Source: Methanoregulaceae archaeon UBA288
GTDB lineage: Archaea; Halobacteriota; Methanomicrobia; Methanomicrobiales; Methanospirillaceae
DNA: 10,381 bases
Direction of reading: 5' to 3'
NCBI GenBank assembly: GCA_002495225.1
Contig: DAEF01000166.1
Location: 1 to 10,381 of the forward strand
Within the stretch, counting starts at the first letter, position 1, and each line of letters begins with the position of its first letter. The notes under the pieces are model-generated. The model was not told where the DNA came from and did no database searches. It saw nothing but the letters and a program-made list of their open reading frames with translations. The position numbers were made by a program, and so were the translations under genes. This document shows, in pieces, positions 1 through 6,642 of the stretch.

Positions 1-317
1 TGGGCGATCCCGTCCTTGGAGCCCATCAGGGCGAGCACCTCCGTCACCGGGTCGAGCTCGATGCCGAAGCGGCGGCCGTACCAGTTCGCGGCCGCCTCGC
101 GGAACGCGGGCATGCCCGCGTACGACGGGTAGTGGTGGTTCGCCGGGTCGCGGGCCGCGGTGCAGAGCGCTTCGACCACGTGCGGGGGGGTCGGAAGATC
201 GGGGTCCCCGACCCCGAGGTCGATGATATCCGCACCGGACCGGGCCTTCTCGGCTTTCATCGCGTCGATCCTGGCGAAGAGGTACGGGGGGAGAGAGCTG
301 AGCCGGTCGGCGTACAT
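1..317 (-). CDS. dapL: LL-diaminopimelate aminotransferase (DapL-type), N-terminal part, cut by window edge
   Basis: The minus strand reads from ATG at 317 to the window edge, giving 105 codons. The product starts MYADRLSSLPPYLFARID and contains DIIDLGVGDPDLPTPPHVV (about residues 35-53), HHYPSYAGMPAFREA and GSKDGIA at the visible end. This is the N-terminal arm and start of the large domain of a PLP-dependent class I/II aminotransferase. The PPYLFARID opening and GVGDPDLPTP motif match my memory of DapL, which makes LL-diaminopimelate from tetrahydrodipicolinate and glutamate in lysine synthesis in many methanogens. The PLP lysine lies outside the window. A TATA-like box (345-350) sits about 30 bases before the ATG, so the transcript may be nearly leaderless. 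The gene follows the ABC ATPase by 44 bases, so some read-through is possible. Another class I/II aminotransferase of the same subgroup cannot be excluded. Confidence 0.88.
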   Translation of the reverse strand, partial: MYADRLSSLPPYLFARIDAMKAEKARSGADIIDLGVGDPDLPTPPHVVEALCTAARDPANHHYPSYAGMPAFREAAANWYGRRFGIELDPVTEVLALMGSKDGIA

Positions 318-344
318 GCGACCGATCTATTGGCCCGGCCCCAT

Positions 345-350
345 CTTTAA
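345..350 (-). promoter_or_regulatory. putative TATA box for dapL
   Basis: On the minus strand the sequence reads GGTTAAAGATGG. The TTAAAG core is centred about 30 bases before the ATG at 317 and is AT-rich against very GC-rich surroundings. In archaea transcription starts about 26 bases after the TATA centre, which predicts a leader of only a few bases. No experimental support. Confidence 0.4.
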
Positions 351-361
351 CCTGAGGACGG

Positions 362-1150
362 TCAGTACCCGGTCGCGTAGTACCAGCCGTTCTCGGAGAC
401 CAGCCGGACGGGCACGCCGAAGAGCCCGCCGATCCGCTCGTCGGTCAGGACCGACGCCTTGGGGCCGTCCGCGGCGATCCTCCCGTCCCGCATCAGCACG
501 ATCCGTCCGCACTCGGGGATGATGTCGTGGAGCTGGTGGGTCACGACGATGACGGCCGTGCCGGCCCGGGCCACCTCGCGCAGGGTCTGGCGGAGCGTGT
601 GGAGGGCCGCGAGGTCCAGGCTGTTGGTCGGCTCGTCGAGCAGGAGCGCGGCCGGGTCATGGACCAGGGCGCGGCCGATCAGAAAGCGGCGGGCCTCGCC
701 CGAGGAGAAAGACGCCATCGGCCGGTCGACGAGGTGCCCGATCCCGAGGAAGCGGCAGATCTCGTCGGCCTTTTCGACCATCGCGTCGGTGACGACGTGG
801 TTGAAGAGACCGATCGAGGAGAAGAAGCCCGAGAGGACGACCTCGCGCCCGGAGACGTCCCGGGCGTACGCCTGCTGGAGGTCGTTCGAGACGACCCCGA
901 TCGCGCTGCGCAGGTCGAAGACGTCCCAGGTCGATTGTCCCCGGCAGGCGAAGACGGTCCCCTCGCACCGGACCGGGTAGAACTCGCGGAGCACGGTCCG
1001 GATCAGGGTCGACTTCCCGGCCCCGTTCGGCCCGAGGATGGCGAGGTGCTCGCCCTCGTCGAGCCGGAGCGAGACCGCGTCGAGGACGATCCGGCCATCG
1101 CGGACGACCGTGACGTCGCGGAACTCGAGGAGGGGCGGGCGGGCGGTCAT
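362..1150 (-). CDS. ABC ATPase, ModF-like (COG1119 type), without adjacent permease
   Basis: A 262-residue single ABC nucleotide-binding domain. Walker A is GPNGAGKST (40-48), the signature region is SFSSGEARR (147-155) instead of classical LSGGQ, Walker B is ALLLDEPTNSLD (168-179) and the H-loop is VVTHQ (His205). The SSGEARR form together with DIIPE (209-213) and the C-terminal LFGVPVRL resembles, from memory, the COG1119 group (ModF/photorepair-like ATPases) rather than a typical importer ATPase. No permease or binding-protein gene lies next to it. The ATG at 1150 overlaps the stop of the upstream nitroreductase as ATGA, so the two genes are almost certainly co-translated. The substrate or role is unknown; molybdate, iron or a non-transport role are all possible. 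Confidence 0.9.
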   Translation of the reverse strand: MTARPPLLEFRDVTVVRDGRIVLDAVSLRLDEGEHLAILGPNGAGKSTLIRTVLREFYPVRCEGTVFACRGQSTWDVFDLRSAIGVVSNDLQQAYARDVSGREVVLSGFFSSIGLFNHVVTDAMVEKADEICRFLGIGHLVDRPMASFSSGEARRFLIGRALVHDPAALLLDEPTNSLDLAALHTLRQTLREVARAGTAVIVVTHQLHDIIPECGRIVLMRDGRIAADGPKASVLTDERIGGLFGVPVRLVSENGWYYATGY

Positions 1151-1959
1151 CGCCACTCGAGCGCGAGCGGCTTTCGCCCGGGGACGCGGGACGGCGCGAA
1201 CCGCGGGTAGCCGCACATCAGCGCGTGGGCCGGCACGTGGCCGGGCGGCAGGGCGAGCGCCGACCTGAGGGGCTCCCAGCGGGCGGCCGCGATCATCAAA
1301 AAGCCGGCCCAGCAGGTGCCGAGGCCGTGGGCCGGGGCGACCGCGTCGACCCACGTGAGGGCGATGATGCCGTCCACGAGCGCGGACGGGTCCGGGACAT
1401 GGGCCACGACCAGGTGGGGCGCGCCCAGGCAGACCGGGTCCCGGCCCCCGTCCCACGCCGCGACCAGGGCCGCGAGCTGGGCCGGCGGCAGCAGCGGGGC
1501 GTCGGACACCGCCTCGTGCCGCATCCAGTCGACGGCGAGGCCGGCGAGGCGGCGCACCCCGGCCGGGTCGTGGACGACGAGCCACCCGACAGGCTGCCTG
1601 TTGCCGGCCGAGGGGGCGTACCGGGCGACGTCGAGGACCGCCGCGATCGTCTCGCGCGAAACGGGGCGATCGGCGTAGCGCCGGGCCGACCGGCGCGACT
1701 TCAGGTACCGGCCGAGCGCGTCGGGCGAGAGGCTGCCCGTCTCGCCGCCGCCCCCGGTTCCGGTCCCTCCCCGGTGCGCGAGCGCGCCAAACGGGCAGAA
1801 GGCCTCGCAGTGGCCGCAGTCGATGCAGAACGGCTCCCGCCCCGGGACGACCGCGGGGACGTCGCCAGCGGCGCCGGCGGCGATGACGCCGACCGGGCAG
1901 ACTGCGGCGCAGACGCCGCACCCGGTGCACAGATCCGGGTCGATGGTGATGGTGTCCAT
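1147..1959 (-). CDS. Nitroreductase family protein with N-terminal 2x[4Fe-4S] ferredoxin domain
   Basis: A 270-residue two-domain protein. Residues 1-60 form a bacterial-type ferredoxin with two complete cysteine sets: Cys11, 14, 17, 21 (CTGCGVCAAVCP) and Cys45, 48, 51, 55 (CIDCGHCEAFCP), each enough for a [4Fe-4S] cluster. After a Gly-rich linker (about 64-75), residues 80-265 are a nitroreductase fold with RRSARRYADRPV (89-100) and APSAGNRQP (116-124), the usual FMN-contact regions. Electrons would pass from ferredoxin clusters to FMN and then to an unknown substrate. Such fusions are common in anaerobes and methanogens. I chose ATG at 1959 because the first cysteine set begins 10 residues later, as usual for this family; the open frame continues upstream to ATGs near 2079 but that stretch is intergenic in character. 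It is the first gene of an operon with the ABC ATPase. Confidence 0.93.
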   Translation of the reverse strand: MDTITIDPDLCTGCGVCAAVCPVGVIAAGAAGDVPAVVPGREPFCIDCGHCEAFCPFGALAHRGGTGTGGGGETGSLSPDALGRYLKSRRSARRYADRPVSRETIAAVLDVARYAPSAGNRQPVGWLVVHDPAGVRRLAGLAVDWMRHEAVSDAPLLPPAQLAALVAAWDGGRDPVCLGAPHLVVAHVPDPSALVDGIIALTWVDAVAPAHGLGTCWAGFLMIAAARWEPLRSALALPPGHVPAHALMCGYPRFAPSRVPGRKPLALEWR

Positions 1960-2004
1960 GGTGATCTCTTCGCGGACTCGCAATGATGATGGGGAGACCA
2001 GGCC

Positions 2005-2011
2005 GATAAAT
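2005..2011 (-). promoter_or_regulatory. putative TATA box for the nitroreductase-ABC operon
   Basis: The minus strand reads CCATTTATCGG, with TTTAT centred about 49 bases before the ATG at 1959. A start of transcription near 1982 would give a leader of roughly 22 bases containing a weak purine-rich GAAGAGAT just before the start codon. Confidence 0.4.
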
Positions 2012-2054
2012 GGAGATGCCGCTGCACCCGGGAGCGGAGGTGCCCCGGCGGGCC

Positions 2055-2080
2055 TTTGCCATGCAGATGTGCAAGGCAAA
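2055..2080. promoter_or_regulatory. 26-base imperfect palindrome, candidate operator
   Basis: TTTGCCATGCA (2055-2065), a four-base spacer GATG, then TGCAAGGCAAA (2070-2080). The 11-base arms pair with one mismatch. The palindrome lies between two divergent TATA-like boxes, ending 10 bases before the putative box of the histidine kinase gene (2091) and about 45 bases beyond that of the nitroreductase operon. Size and symmetry suit a dimeric helix-turn-helix regulator. Which gene it controls is inference. Confidence 0.5.
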
Positions 2081-2090
2081 ACACATGAAC

Positions 2091-2096
2091 TATTTA
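2091..2096 (+). promoter_or_regulatory. putative TATA box for the histidine kinase gene
   Basis: TATTTA stands about 35 bases before the ATG at 2129 in one of the few AT-rich patches of the window. It predicts transcription starting near 2120 and a leader of about 10 bases. No Shine-Dalgarno motif is visible before this ATG, which fits a nearly leaderless message. Confidence 0.45.
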
Positions 2097-2128
2097 CGGG
2101 AACGGCGCATGGCTATTCAGTACGCAGT

Positions 2129-3871
2129 ATGCTCGCCCTGCACTCGCTCCTCCTCCTCGTCTCGGCCCTGCTGACCGGCGTCCTGTCCGCCTACGCGTGG
2201 CACCGCCGGTCGGCCAGCCCCGTCACGGGGTACGCCGCGTGCTTCCTGGCGGCGATCGCCCTCTACGTCGGGGGCTACGCGATGGAACTCGGGGTGACGG
2301 ACATCGGATCGGTCCTCTTCTGGGTCCGCGTGGAGTACCTGGGGATCGCCGTCGTCCCTCCCCTGGTGATCGGCATGGTGCTCGAGTACACCGGGCAGGG
2401 CCGGTACCTCACCCGGCCGTTCCTCGCCGCGCTCTTCGCCGTCCCGGCGGTCACCCTCGTCCTGGTGATGGCCATGCACCCGCTCCACTACGCGACGGTC
2501 GGGCTCGACGTCGGCGGCGCCGTCCCCCGGTTCACCTTCGCGGCGGGGCCGTGGTACTACGTGAACGCGCTCTACGCCCTGGTCGCCGAGATGGCCGCCG
2601 TCGCCCTGCTCGTCCTGGCCTATCTCAGGTCGGCCCACGCCATCTACCGGCAGCAGATGCTGATCCTGCTGATCGGCGCGGGCATCCCGATCGCGGCCCA
2701 CATCGCGTACCTCACCGGGCTCTCGCCCGTCCCCCGGATCGACCTGACCCCGTTCGCCCTCCCCGTCACGGCGGCGGCCTTCACGGTCGGCGTCGTCCTC
2801 TACCAGCTCTTCGACCTTGCCCCGGCGGCCCACTCGATGGTCTTCGAGCGGATCCCGATCGGCGTCCTCGTCGTGAACGGCACCGGGCAGGTGGTCGAGG
2901 CGAACCCGTCCGCGACCGAGCTGCTGGCACTCGACAATCGCTCCCCGGTTGGCCTGCAGCTCGAGGAGGCCGCGCAACGCTTTCCCGCCCTGCCCGGGGC
3001 CGTGAAGACACCCGGGGAGACCGAGGTGCACGACACCGGCCGCACCCGCACCGCCGTCGTTTCGACGGTTCCCCTCGCCGACGGGCCGAACAGCACCGTC
3101 GGCACCGTCGTGCTGATCCGTGACGTCACCCTCCACCGCTCCGCCGAGGATTCGCTCGCGCGAAAGACCGCGGACCTCGAGGCGGCGAACCGGCGGCTCT
3201 CGCTCCTCGCCACCTTCACGCGGCACGACCTGGCGAACCACCTGGTCGCGCTGGAGGGCTACCTCTCCCTCCTCCGCGAGGAGCCGCGGGGCCCGTCCAC
3301 CCCCGAACTGGTCGAGCGGCTCGCCGCGGCCGTCGGCAGGGTCCGCGTCCTCTCGGCCTTCATGCGCGACTATCCCGCCATCGGCGTGCAGCCCCCGCTC
3401 TGGCTCGAGGCGCGGGCCACGGCCGGGCGAGCCGCCCTGGGCGTCGGCCTCGGCGACGTCGTCCTGGACAACCGCCTCCCGGATGTCGCCGTGCTCGCCG
3501 ACCCCCTGCTCGAACGGGTCTTCGCGGCCCTGATCGAGAACGCGGCCCGCCACGGCGGCGGGGCCACCCGGGTTCTGCTCGGGGCCGAGGAGGCCGACGA
3601 CGCCGTCGTCCTGGTCGTCGAGGACGACGGGGCCGGGGTGCCGTGGGCCGACAAGGAGCGGATCTTCGAGCGCGGGTTCGGCCAGAACACCGGACTCGGC
3701 CTCTTCCTCGCCCGCGAGATCCTCGCGAGCATGGAGATGACCATCGCCGAGAACGGCGTGCCCGGCCACGGGGCCCGGTTCGAGATCCGGGTCCCGGCAA
3801 AGCGCGTCCGGCCCGCCCCCGGGCCCGGGCGGGAGGCGGTCGGGCTCGCCGTCGCCATGCAGCGGCTCTGA
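2129..3871 (+). CDS. Membrane sensor histidine kinase (7TM - PAS - HATPase)
   Basis: A 580-residue protein. Residues 1 to about 225 hold some seven hydrophobic segments, matching the 7TM histidine-kinase N-terminal domain (PF16927 type). A PAS domain follows (about 236-335, starting FERIPIGVLVVNGTGQVVEANP), then a short coiled linker (about 340-358). The phospho-acceptor box is FTRHDLANHL with His366. The ATPase domain shows the N box LIENAARHG (Asn471), G1 DDGAGVP (499-505), F box IFERGF and G2 GLGLF (522-526), so all core motifs for an active kinase are present. There is no receiver domain and no response-regulator gene next to it. The start at 2129 places the first membrane segment right at the N-terminus; the frame is open far upstream but that part overlaps the divergent gene. 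The ligand is unknown. Confidence 0.92.
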   Translation: MLALHSLLLLVSALLTGVLSAYAWHRRSASPVTGYAACFLAAIALYVGGYAMELGVTDIGSVLFWVRVEYLGIAVVPPLVIGMVLEYTGQGRYLTRPFLAALFAVPAVTLVLVMAMHPLHYATVGLDVGGAVPRFTFAAGPWYYVNALYALVAEMAAVALLVLAYLRSAHAIYRQQMLILLIGAGIPIAAHIAYLTGLSPVPRIDLTPFALPVTAAAFTVGVVLYQLFDLAPAAHSMVFERIPIGVLVVNGTGQVVEANPSATELLALDNRSPVGLQLEEAAQRFPALPGAVKTPGETEVHDTGRTRTAVVSTVPLADGPNSTVGTVVLIRDVTLHRSAEDSLARKTADLEAANRRLSLLATFTRHDLANHLVALEGYLSLLREEPRGPSTPELVERLAAAVGRVRVLSAFMRDYPAIGVQPPLWLEARATAGRAALGVGLGDVVLDNRLPDVAVLADPLLERVFAALIENAARHGGGATRVLLGAEEADDAVVLVVEDDGAGVPWADKERIFERGFGQNTGLGLFLAREILASMEMTIAENGVPGHGARFEIRVPAKRVRPAPGPGREAVGLAVAMQRL

Positions 3872-3895
3872 GCCCCGCACCGCCCCGTCGGAAGC

Positions 3896-3901
3896 GTTAT
3901 G
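3896..3901 (+). promoter_or_regulatory. putative TATA-like box for the NTF2-like gene
   Basis: GTTATG is centred about 26 bases before the ATG at 3925, which would make the message leaderless. The box is weak and only stands out against its GC-rich surroundings in the 53-base gap after the histidine kinase gene. Confidence 0.28.
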
Positions 3902-3924
3902 CGGCGCCGGAGCGACGGGCAGGC

Positions 3925-4398
3925 ATGGACGAGATCGTGCTGATCGAACGGTTCTTCGACGACTACGCGGCCCGGTTCGCCCGGGCGCTCGCCGACCCGC
4001 CCGAGGTCGACGCCGAAGCGACGGCGGCAGCCTTCGCCGACTGTTTCGTCGAGGCCGGGCCGCGGGGGGTCCACTGCGGCAAGAACGACGAGACGTTCCG
4101 GGCGCAGATCCCGCAGGGGTACGCGTTCTACCGGGGGATCGGCGTCCGGTCCATGAGCGTGGCCTCGCTCGCCCCGAGCCAGCTCGACGCCCGGCACTGG
4201 GGCGTGCGCGTGGGCTGGTCCGCGGCGTACGACACGGGGGAGCGGGCCGGGACGGTCGGGTTCGAGGTGATCTACTTCGTGCAGATGACCGGCGCGGGCC
4301 CGAAGATCTTCGCGTACATCACCGGGGACGAGGAGGGGGAGCTGCGCCGGCTCGGGCTGGTCGGCGGGCCGGGTCAGGAGGGGGCGTCCGGGGGATAG
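3925..4398 (+). CDS. NTF2/SnoaL-like small protein
   Basis: A 157-residue soluble protein without signal peptide or membrane segment. It starts with an amphipathic helix containing FFDDYAARFARAL (10-22), then FADCFVEAGPRGVHCGKNDETFRAQI (about 37-62), and ends in strand-like stretches GVRVGWSAAYDTG (93-105) and TVGFEVIYFVQM (110-121) followed by KIFAYITGDE. This order (helices, then a curved sheet ending in an IxxYxxGDE-like tail) is what I associate with the nuclear transport factor 2/SnoaL fold. Members act as small-ligand binding proteins or enzymes; no catalytic residues can be named here. Its last 25 bases overlap the convergent acetyltransferase gene. The start at 3925 agrees with the N-terminal helix and with the box at 3896. 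Confidence 0.72.
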   Translation: MDEIVLIERFFDDYAARFARALADPPEVDAEATAAAFADCFVEAGPRGVHCGKNDETFRAQIPQGYAFYRGIGVRSMSVASLAPSQLDARHWGVRVGWSAAYDTGERAGTVGFEVIYFVQMTGAGPKIFAYITGDEEGELRRLGLVGGPGQEGASGG

Positions 4399-4835
4399 GC
4401 CATGTATCCCGTCTTGACGCCCGCCCGGAAACCGGCCTTCGCGTAGAGCCGGTGGACGCCCGGGTCCGTGCAGCCCGTGAGCAGCATCACCTTGTAGCAG
4501 CCCGCCGCCCAGGCGAACGCGAGGACGTGCCCGAGCAGGGCGGTCGCGTACCCGCGGTTCCGGCGGTCCCGGCGGGTCACCACGTTCTCGACCAGGCCGA
4601 ACGGCCGGGCGCCGCGCGAGAGGTTCGGCAGCACGAAGAGGACGCAGGACGCGACGGGCTCACCGTCGGCCCAGGCGAGGAAGAGGTGCGCGCCGGGGTG
4701 AGCGGCGAGGACCCGTTCGGCGGCGGCGCGGGCGGCAGGATCGGCCGGCTCGTCACCGTCGTGCAGGTCGGAGTAGAGCGCGTGGATCGCCGGGAGGTCG
4801 GACGGCAGGGCCTCGCGGACCTTCACGCCGATCAT
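4374..4835 (-). CDS. GNAT family N-acetyltransferase
   Basis: A 153-residue single-domain protein. It opens with VKVREALPSDLPAIHALY (5-22), the typical first strand and helix of GNAT enzymes. The acetyl-CoA pyrophosphate-binding motif is RRNRGYATALL (91-101), preceded by the strand LVENVVTR (81-88). The region KVMLLTG (115-121) and the tail VHRLYAKAGFRAGVKTGYMAY (from about 127) are the C-terminal GNAT strands. The acceptor is unknown; small amines, amino acids or protein N-termini are all possible. The ATG at 4835 overlaps the stop of the upstream methyltransferase gene as ATGA, so the pair is probably translationally coupled and may modify the same substrate, which is inference. The 3' end overlaps the convergent NTF2-like gene by 25 bases. 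Confidence 0.92.
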   Translation of the reverse strand: MIGVKVREALPSDLPAIHALYSDLHDGDEPADPAARAAAERVLAAHPGAHLFLAWADGEPVASCVLFVLPNLSRGARPFGLVENVVTRRDRRNRGYATALLGHVLAFAWAAGCYKVMLLTGCTDPGVHRLYAKAGFRAGVKTGYMAYPPDAPS

Positions 4836-5524
4836 GCGTCCCCCTTCACGGCGTAGAAGGCCGCCTGGAAGTACGAGCACCAGAGCACCTCGACGGCCGC
4901 GAAGCCCGCCTCGCGGTAGAGCCGGAGGTGCTCCTCGAGCGTGATCGGGAAGTACTCGGCGTCGAGCCGGGCGAGCTGGGCCGCGACCTCGGGCGGACTC
5001 CTGCCGGCCCGCTCCTGGAAGCGGGCCCAGCGCCGGAGGCCGAGCTCGAGCCCTTCCAGGGTCAGGGGGCGGACGTTCTCGGACGTGACGAGGACGCCCC
5101 CGGGCCGGAGCCGGTCGAAGCAGGCGGCGACGGCGGCCCGCCGGCCGGCAGGATCGTGGTAGTGGTGACACTGGACCGCGGTGACCACGTCGAAGGCGCC
5201 GGGGGGGAGCTCCTCCGTTCCGCAGGGGGCGAGCACCACCACGCGGGGGTCGGCGAGCCGCTCCCGGGCGACGGCGAGCATGGCCGGAGAGGGGTCGACG
5301 ACCGCGAACCGGGTCGCCGGGAACCGGGGCAGGGCGCGGGCCACGAGCGAGCCCGTGCCGCAGCCCGTGTCGAGCCAGGTCCGCGGGGGCTCCGGCAGGG
5401 CCTCGACGAACGAGAGCACCGTCTCGTGGATCAGGTCGTAGTAGGGGATGATCCGGCGGACGTCGGCGTCGTACGCGGCGGCCGGGTGCGGCGTCGCGTT
5501 GTCGGGGGGCGGAGCGTCGGCCAT
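4832..5524 (-). CDS. Class I SAM-dependent methyltransferase
   Basis: A 230-residue protein with the Rossmann methyltransferase core. Motif I is WLDTGCGTGSL (50-60), the acidic residue that usually holds the SAM ribose is Asp77 in FAVVDPS (73-79), motif II/III is FDVVTAVQCHHYHD (111-124) and RLRPGGVLVTSENV (138-151) is the post-core loop. YYDLIHETVLSFV (28-40) before motif I is typical of small-molecule or tRNA-type methyltransferases of the methyltransf_25/CmoA-like group. Methyl acceptor unknown. It leads a two-gene operon with the GNAT enzyme. The ATG at 5524 has GGAG a few bases before it (GGAGACC then ATG on the minus strand) and a TATA-like box about 33 bases upstream, which both support this start. 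Confidence 0.92.
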   Translation of the reverse strand: MADAPPPDNATPHPAAAYDADVRRIIPYYDLIHETVLSFVEALPEPPRTWLDTGCGTGSLVARALPRFPATRFAVVDPSPAMLAVARERLADPRVVVLAPCGTEELPPGAFDVVTAVQCHHYHDPAGRRAAVAACFDRLRPGGVLVTSENVRPLTLEGLELGLRRWARFQERAGRSPPEVAAQLARLDAEYFPITLEEHLRLYREAGFAAVEVLWCSYFQAAFYAVKGDA

Positions 5525-5553
5525 GGTCTCCGTACGATCTCGGCGGCCGGGAG

Positions 5554-5561
5554 GGATATGC
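5554..5561 (-). promoter_or_regulatory. putative TATA box for the methyltransferase-GNAT operon
   Basis: GCATATCC on the minus strand is centred about 33 bases before the ATG at 5524. It sits back-to-back with the opposite box at 5582 in the 96-base divergent gap. The same eight bases recur upstream of the membrane-protein gene (6643-6650). Confidence 0.42.
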
Positions 5562-5581
5562 CTGTCCCGTCCGGGGCAGCC

Positions 5582-5587
5582 TTTATC
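5582..5587 (+). promoter_or_regulatory. putative TATA box for the adenosine-specific kinase gene
   Basis: TTTATC (within CTTTATCCCG) lies about 37 bases before the ATG at 5621. A start of transcription near 5610 leaves a leader of about 11 bases that includes GGTGAG (5612-5617), a reasonable Shine-Dalgarno motif. Confidence 0.45.
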
Positions 5588-5620
5588 CCGCGACGAGTCC
5601 ACCGCTCGGCCGGTGAGACC

Positions 5621-6118
5621 ATGGACGGACCAGTCGAACTCGGGATCGTGGCGATCGAGAAGCCCGACGACGTGAACGTCATCCTCGGGCAGGCGCACTT
5701 CATCAAGACCGTCGAGGACCTGTACGAGGCCGTGGCCGGGTCCGTGCCGGACGCGCGGTTCGGGCTCGCCTTCTCCGAGGCGTCGGGCGACCGCCTCGTG
5801 CGGCTCGAGGGGACGGACGACGCGCTGACGGCGCTCGCCCGCGACACGGCGCTCGCGCTCGGCGCCGGCCACTCGTTCGTCATCTATCTCCGCGACTGCT
5901 ACCCGATCAACGTTTTGAACGCGGTCAAGGCCGTCCAGGAGGTCTGCACGGTCTTCTGCGCGACCGCGAACGAGGTCGCGGTGGTGGTCGCCCGCTCATC
6001 GGGAGGGAGCGGCATCCTGGGGGTGATCGACGGGGCGCCGCCGGCGGGCGTCGAGGACGCGGCGGCGGCGGCCGAACGGGTGGCGCTCCTCCGACGGTTC
6101 GGGTACAAGCGCGGGTAG
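5621..6118 (+). CDS. Adenosine-specific kinase family protein (Adenosine_kin, PF04008)
   Basis: A 165-residue protein that matches this small archaeal and bacterial family over its whole length. Recognisable blocks are DDVNVILGQAHFIKTVEDLYEA (from about residue 14), FGLAFSEASGDRLVRLEGTD (from about 47), GHSFVIYLRDCYPINVLNAVK (from about 84) and VCTVFCATANEVAVVVA (from about 108), ending in RRFGYK. The family is named for structural and binding work on a Pyrobaculum member that showed affinity for adenosine; its physiological role is still uncertain. The protein is cytosolic, with no signal or membrane segment. It stands alone between a divergent methyltransferase and a convergent membrane-protein gene whose stop is only 8 bases away. 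The start is supported by the GGTGAG motif and by the usual family N-terminus. Confidence 0.94.
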   Translation: MDGPVELGIVAIEKPDDVNVILGQAHFIKTVEDLYEAVAGSVPDARFGLAFSEASGDRLVRLEGTDDALTALARDTALALGAGHSFVIYLRDCYPINVLNAVKAVQEVCTVFCATANEVAVVVARSSGGSGILGVIDGAPPAGVEDAAAAAERVALLRRFGYKRG

Positions 6119-6126
6119 CGCGCCGC

Positions 6127-6576
6127 TCAGGCGGGCGGCACCGCGAGGGCGACGGCCAGGAGGGCCTGCACGGCGCCGACCGTGACGAGCTCGAGGAGGA
6201 AGAGAACCGTGGTCGTGGAGAGGGCCGCGAGCAAAACCGCGTCGCCCGCGAGCGCGCAGAAGCGGTTCGCGAACGAGACCAGGAGGGCGATCAGCCCGGC
6301 CCCGATCGCCTTGACGCCCGCGACGGCCACGAGGAAGAGGGGGAGCCCCTCCGTGGCCCAAGCGAGCAGGGGGTTCGCCTCGACGAACGCGCTCTTTGCG
6401 CCGAAGAAGAGGTACGCGGAGAGGACGGCGTCGACTCCCGAGACCAGGAGAAAGCCGGCGAGCCCGGCCCGCTGGAGCCGGGTCAGGGGGAGGAGCCGGG
6501 ACTGCAGGAACGAACCGACGCGCCCGTCGCCCGGCCCGTCCGAGCTCGGTGCCGCGCACACCTCCCACGACTCCAT
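6127..6576 (-). CDS. Small integral membrane protein, DUF5658-like
   Basis: A 149-residue protein. A polar N-terminus (1-33) is followed by about four hydrophobic segments (roughly 36-58, 78-101, 106-127, 127-147). The first contains GVDAVLSAYLFFG and is followed by FVEANPLLAW (64-73); the second contains AGVKAIGAG. The pattern D-x-x-x-T/S...E-x-NP...K in the membrane is what I recall for DUF5658 proteins, a family of unknown function. The ATG at 6576 is preceded on the minus strand by GGGAGAG, a good Shine-Dalgarno motif. The open frame continues further upstream, but that part is Pro/Arg-rich and overlaps the promoter region. The 3' end meets the adenosine-specific kinase gene at 8 bases. 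Confidence 0.8.
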   Translation of the reverse strand: MESWEVCAAPSSDGPGDGRVGSFLQSRLLPLTRLQRAGLAGFLLVSGVDAVLSAYLFFGAKSAFVEANPLLAWATEGLPLFLVAVAGVKAIGAGLIALLVSFANRFCALAGDAVLLAALSTTTVLFLLELVTVGAVQALLAVALAVPPA

Positions 6577-6604
6577 GCGTACTCTCCCGCCCGCCGGCCG
6601 GAAC

Positions 6605-6619
6605 GGCTCCGGCGGAGCC
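6605..6619 (-). promoter_or_regulatory. perfect small hairpin in the putative leader of the membrane-protein gene
   Basis: GGCTCC-GGC-GGAGCC forms a perfect 6-base stem with a 3-base loop. If the TATA-like box at 6643-6650 is used, this hairpin would lie at the very 5' end of the minus-strand transcript, about 28 bases before the ATG. It could stabilise or tune the message, but GC-rich DNA yields such stems by chance. Confidence 0.25.
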
Positions 6620-6642
6620 AGTCGCCGGTGGGCGAGCCAGGG

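Noticed and set aside
1960..2079. Upstream ATG extension of the nitroreductase
   Set aside because: The added residues cover the promoter region and palindrome, and the ferredoxin domain normally begins about where ATG 1959 places it.
1823..2128. Open frame extending the histidine kinase about 100 codons upstream of 2129
   Set aside because: It runs antisense through the nitroreductase ferredoxin domain, lacks similarity to sensor kinases, and the membrane domain begins exactly at 2129.
3812..3833. CCCGCCC / GGGCGGG inverted repeat near the end of the histidine kinase gene
   Set aside because: It lies inside the coding sequence and is not followed by a T-rich tract; expected by chance in such GC-rich DNA.
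2117..3880. Long antisense open frame (587 codons) opposite the histidine kinase
   Set aside because: Its product is an Asp/Arg/Gly/Pro-rich low-complexity sequence typical of shadow frames in very GC-rich DNA, while the opposite strand has all kinase motifs.
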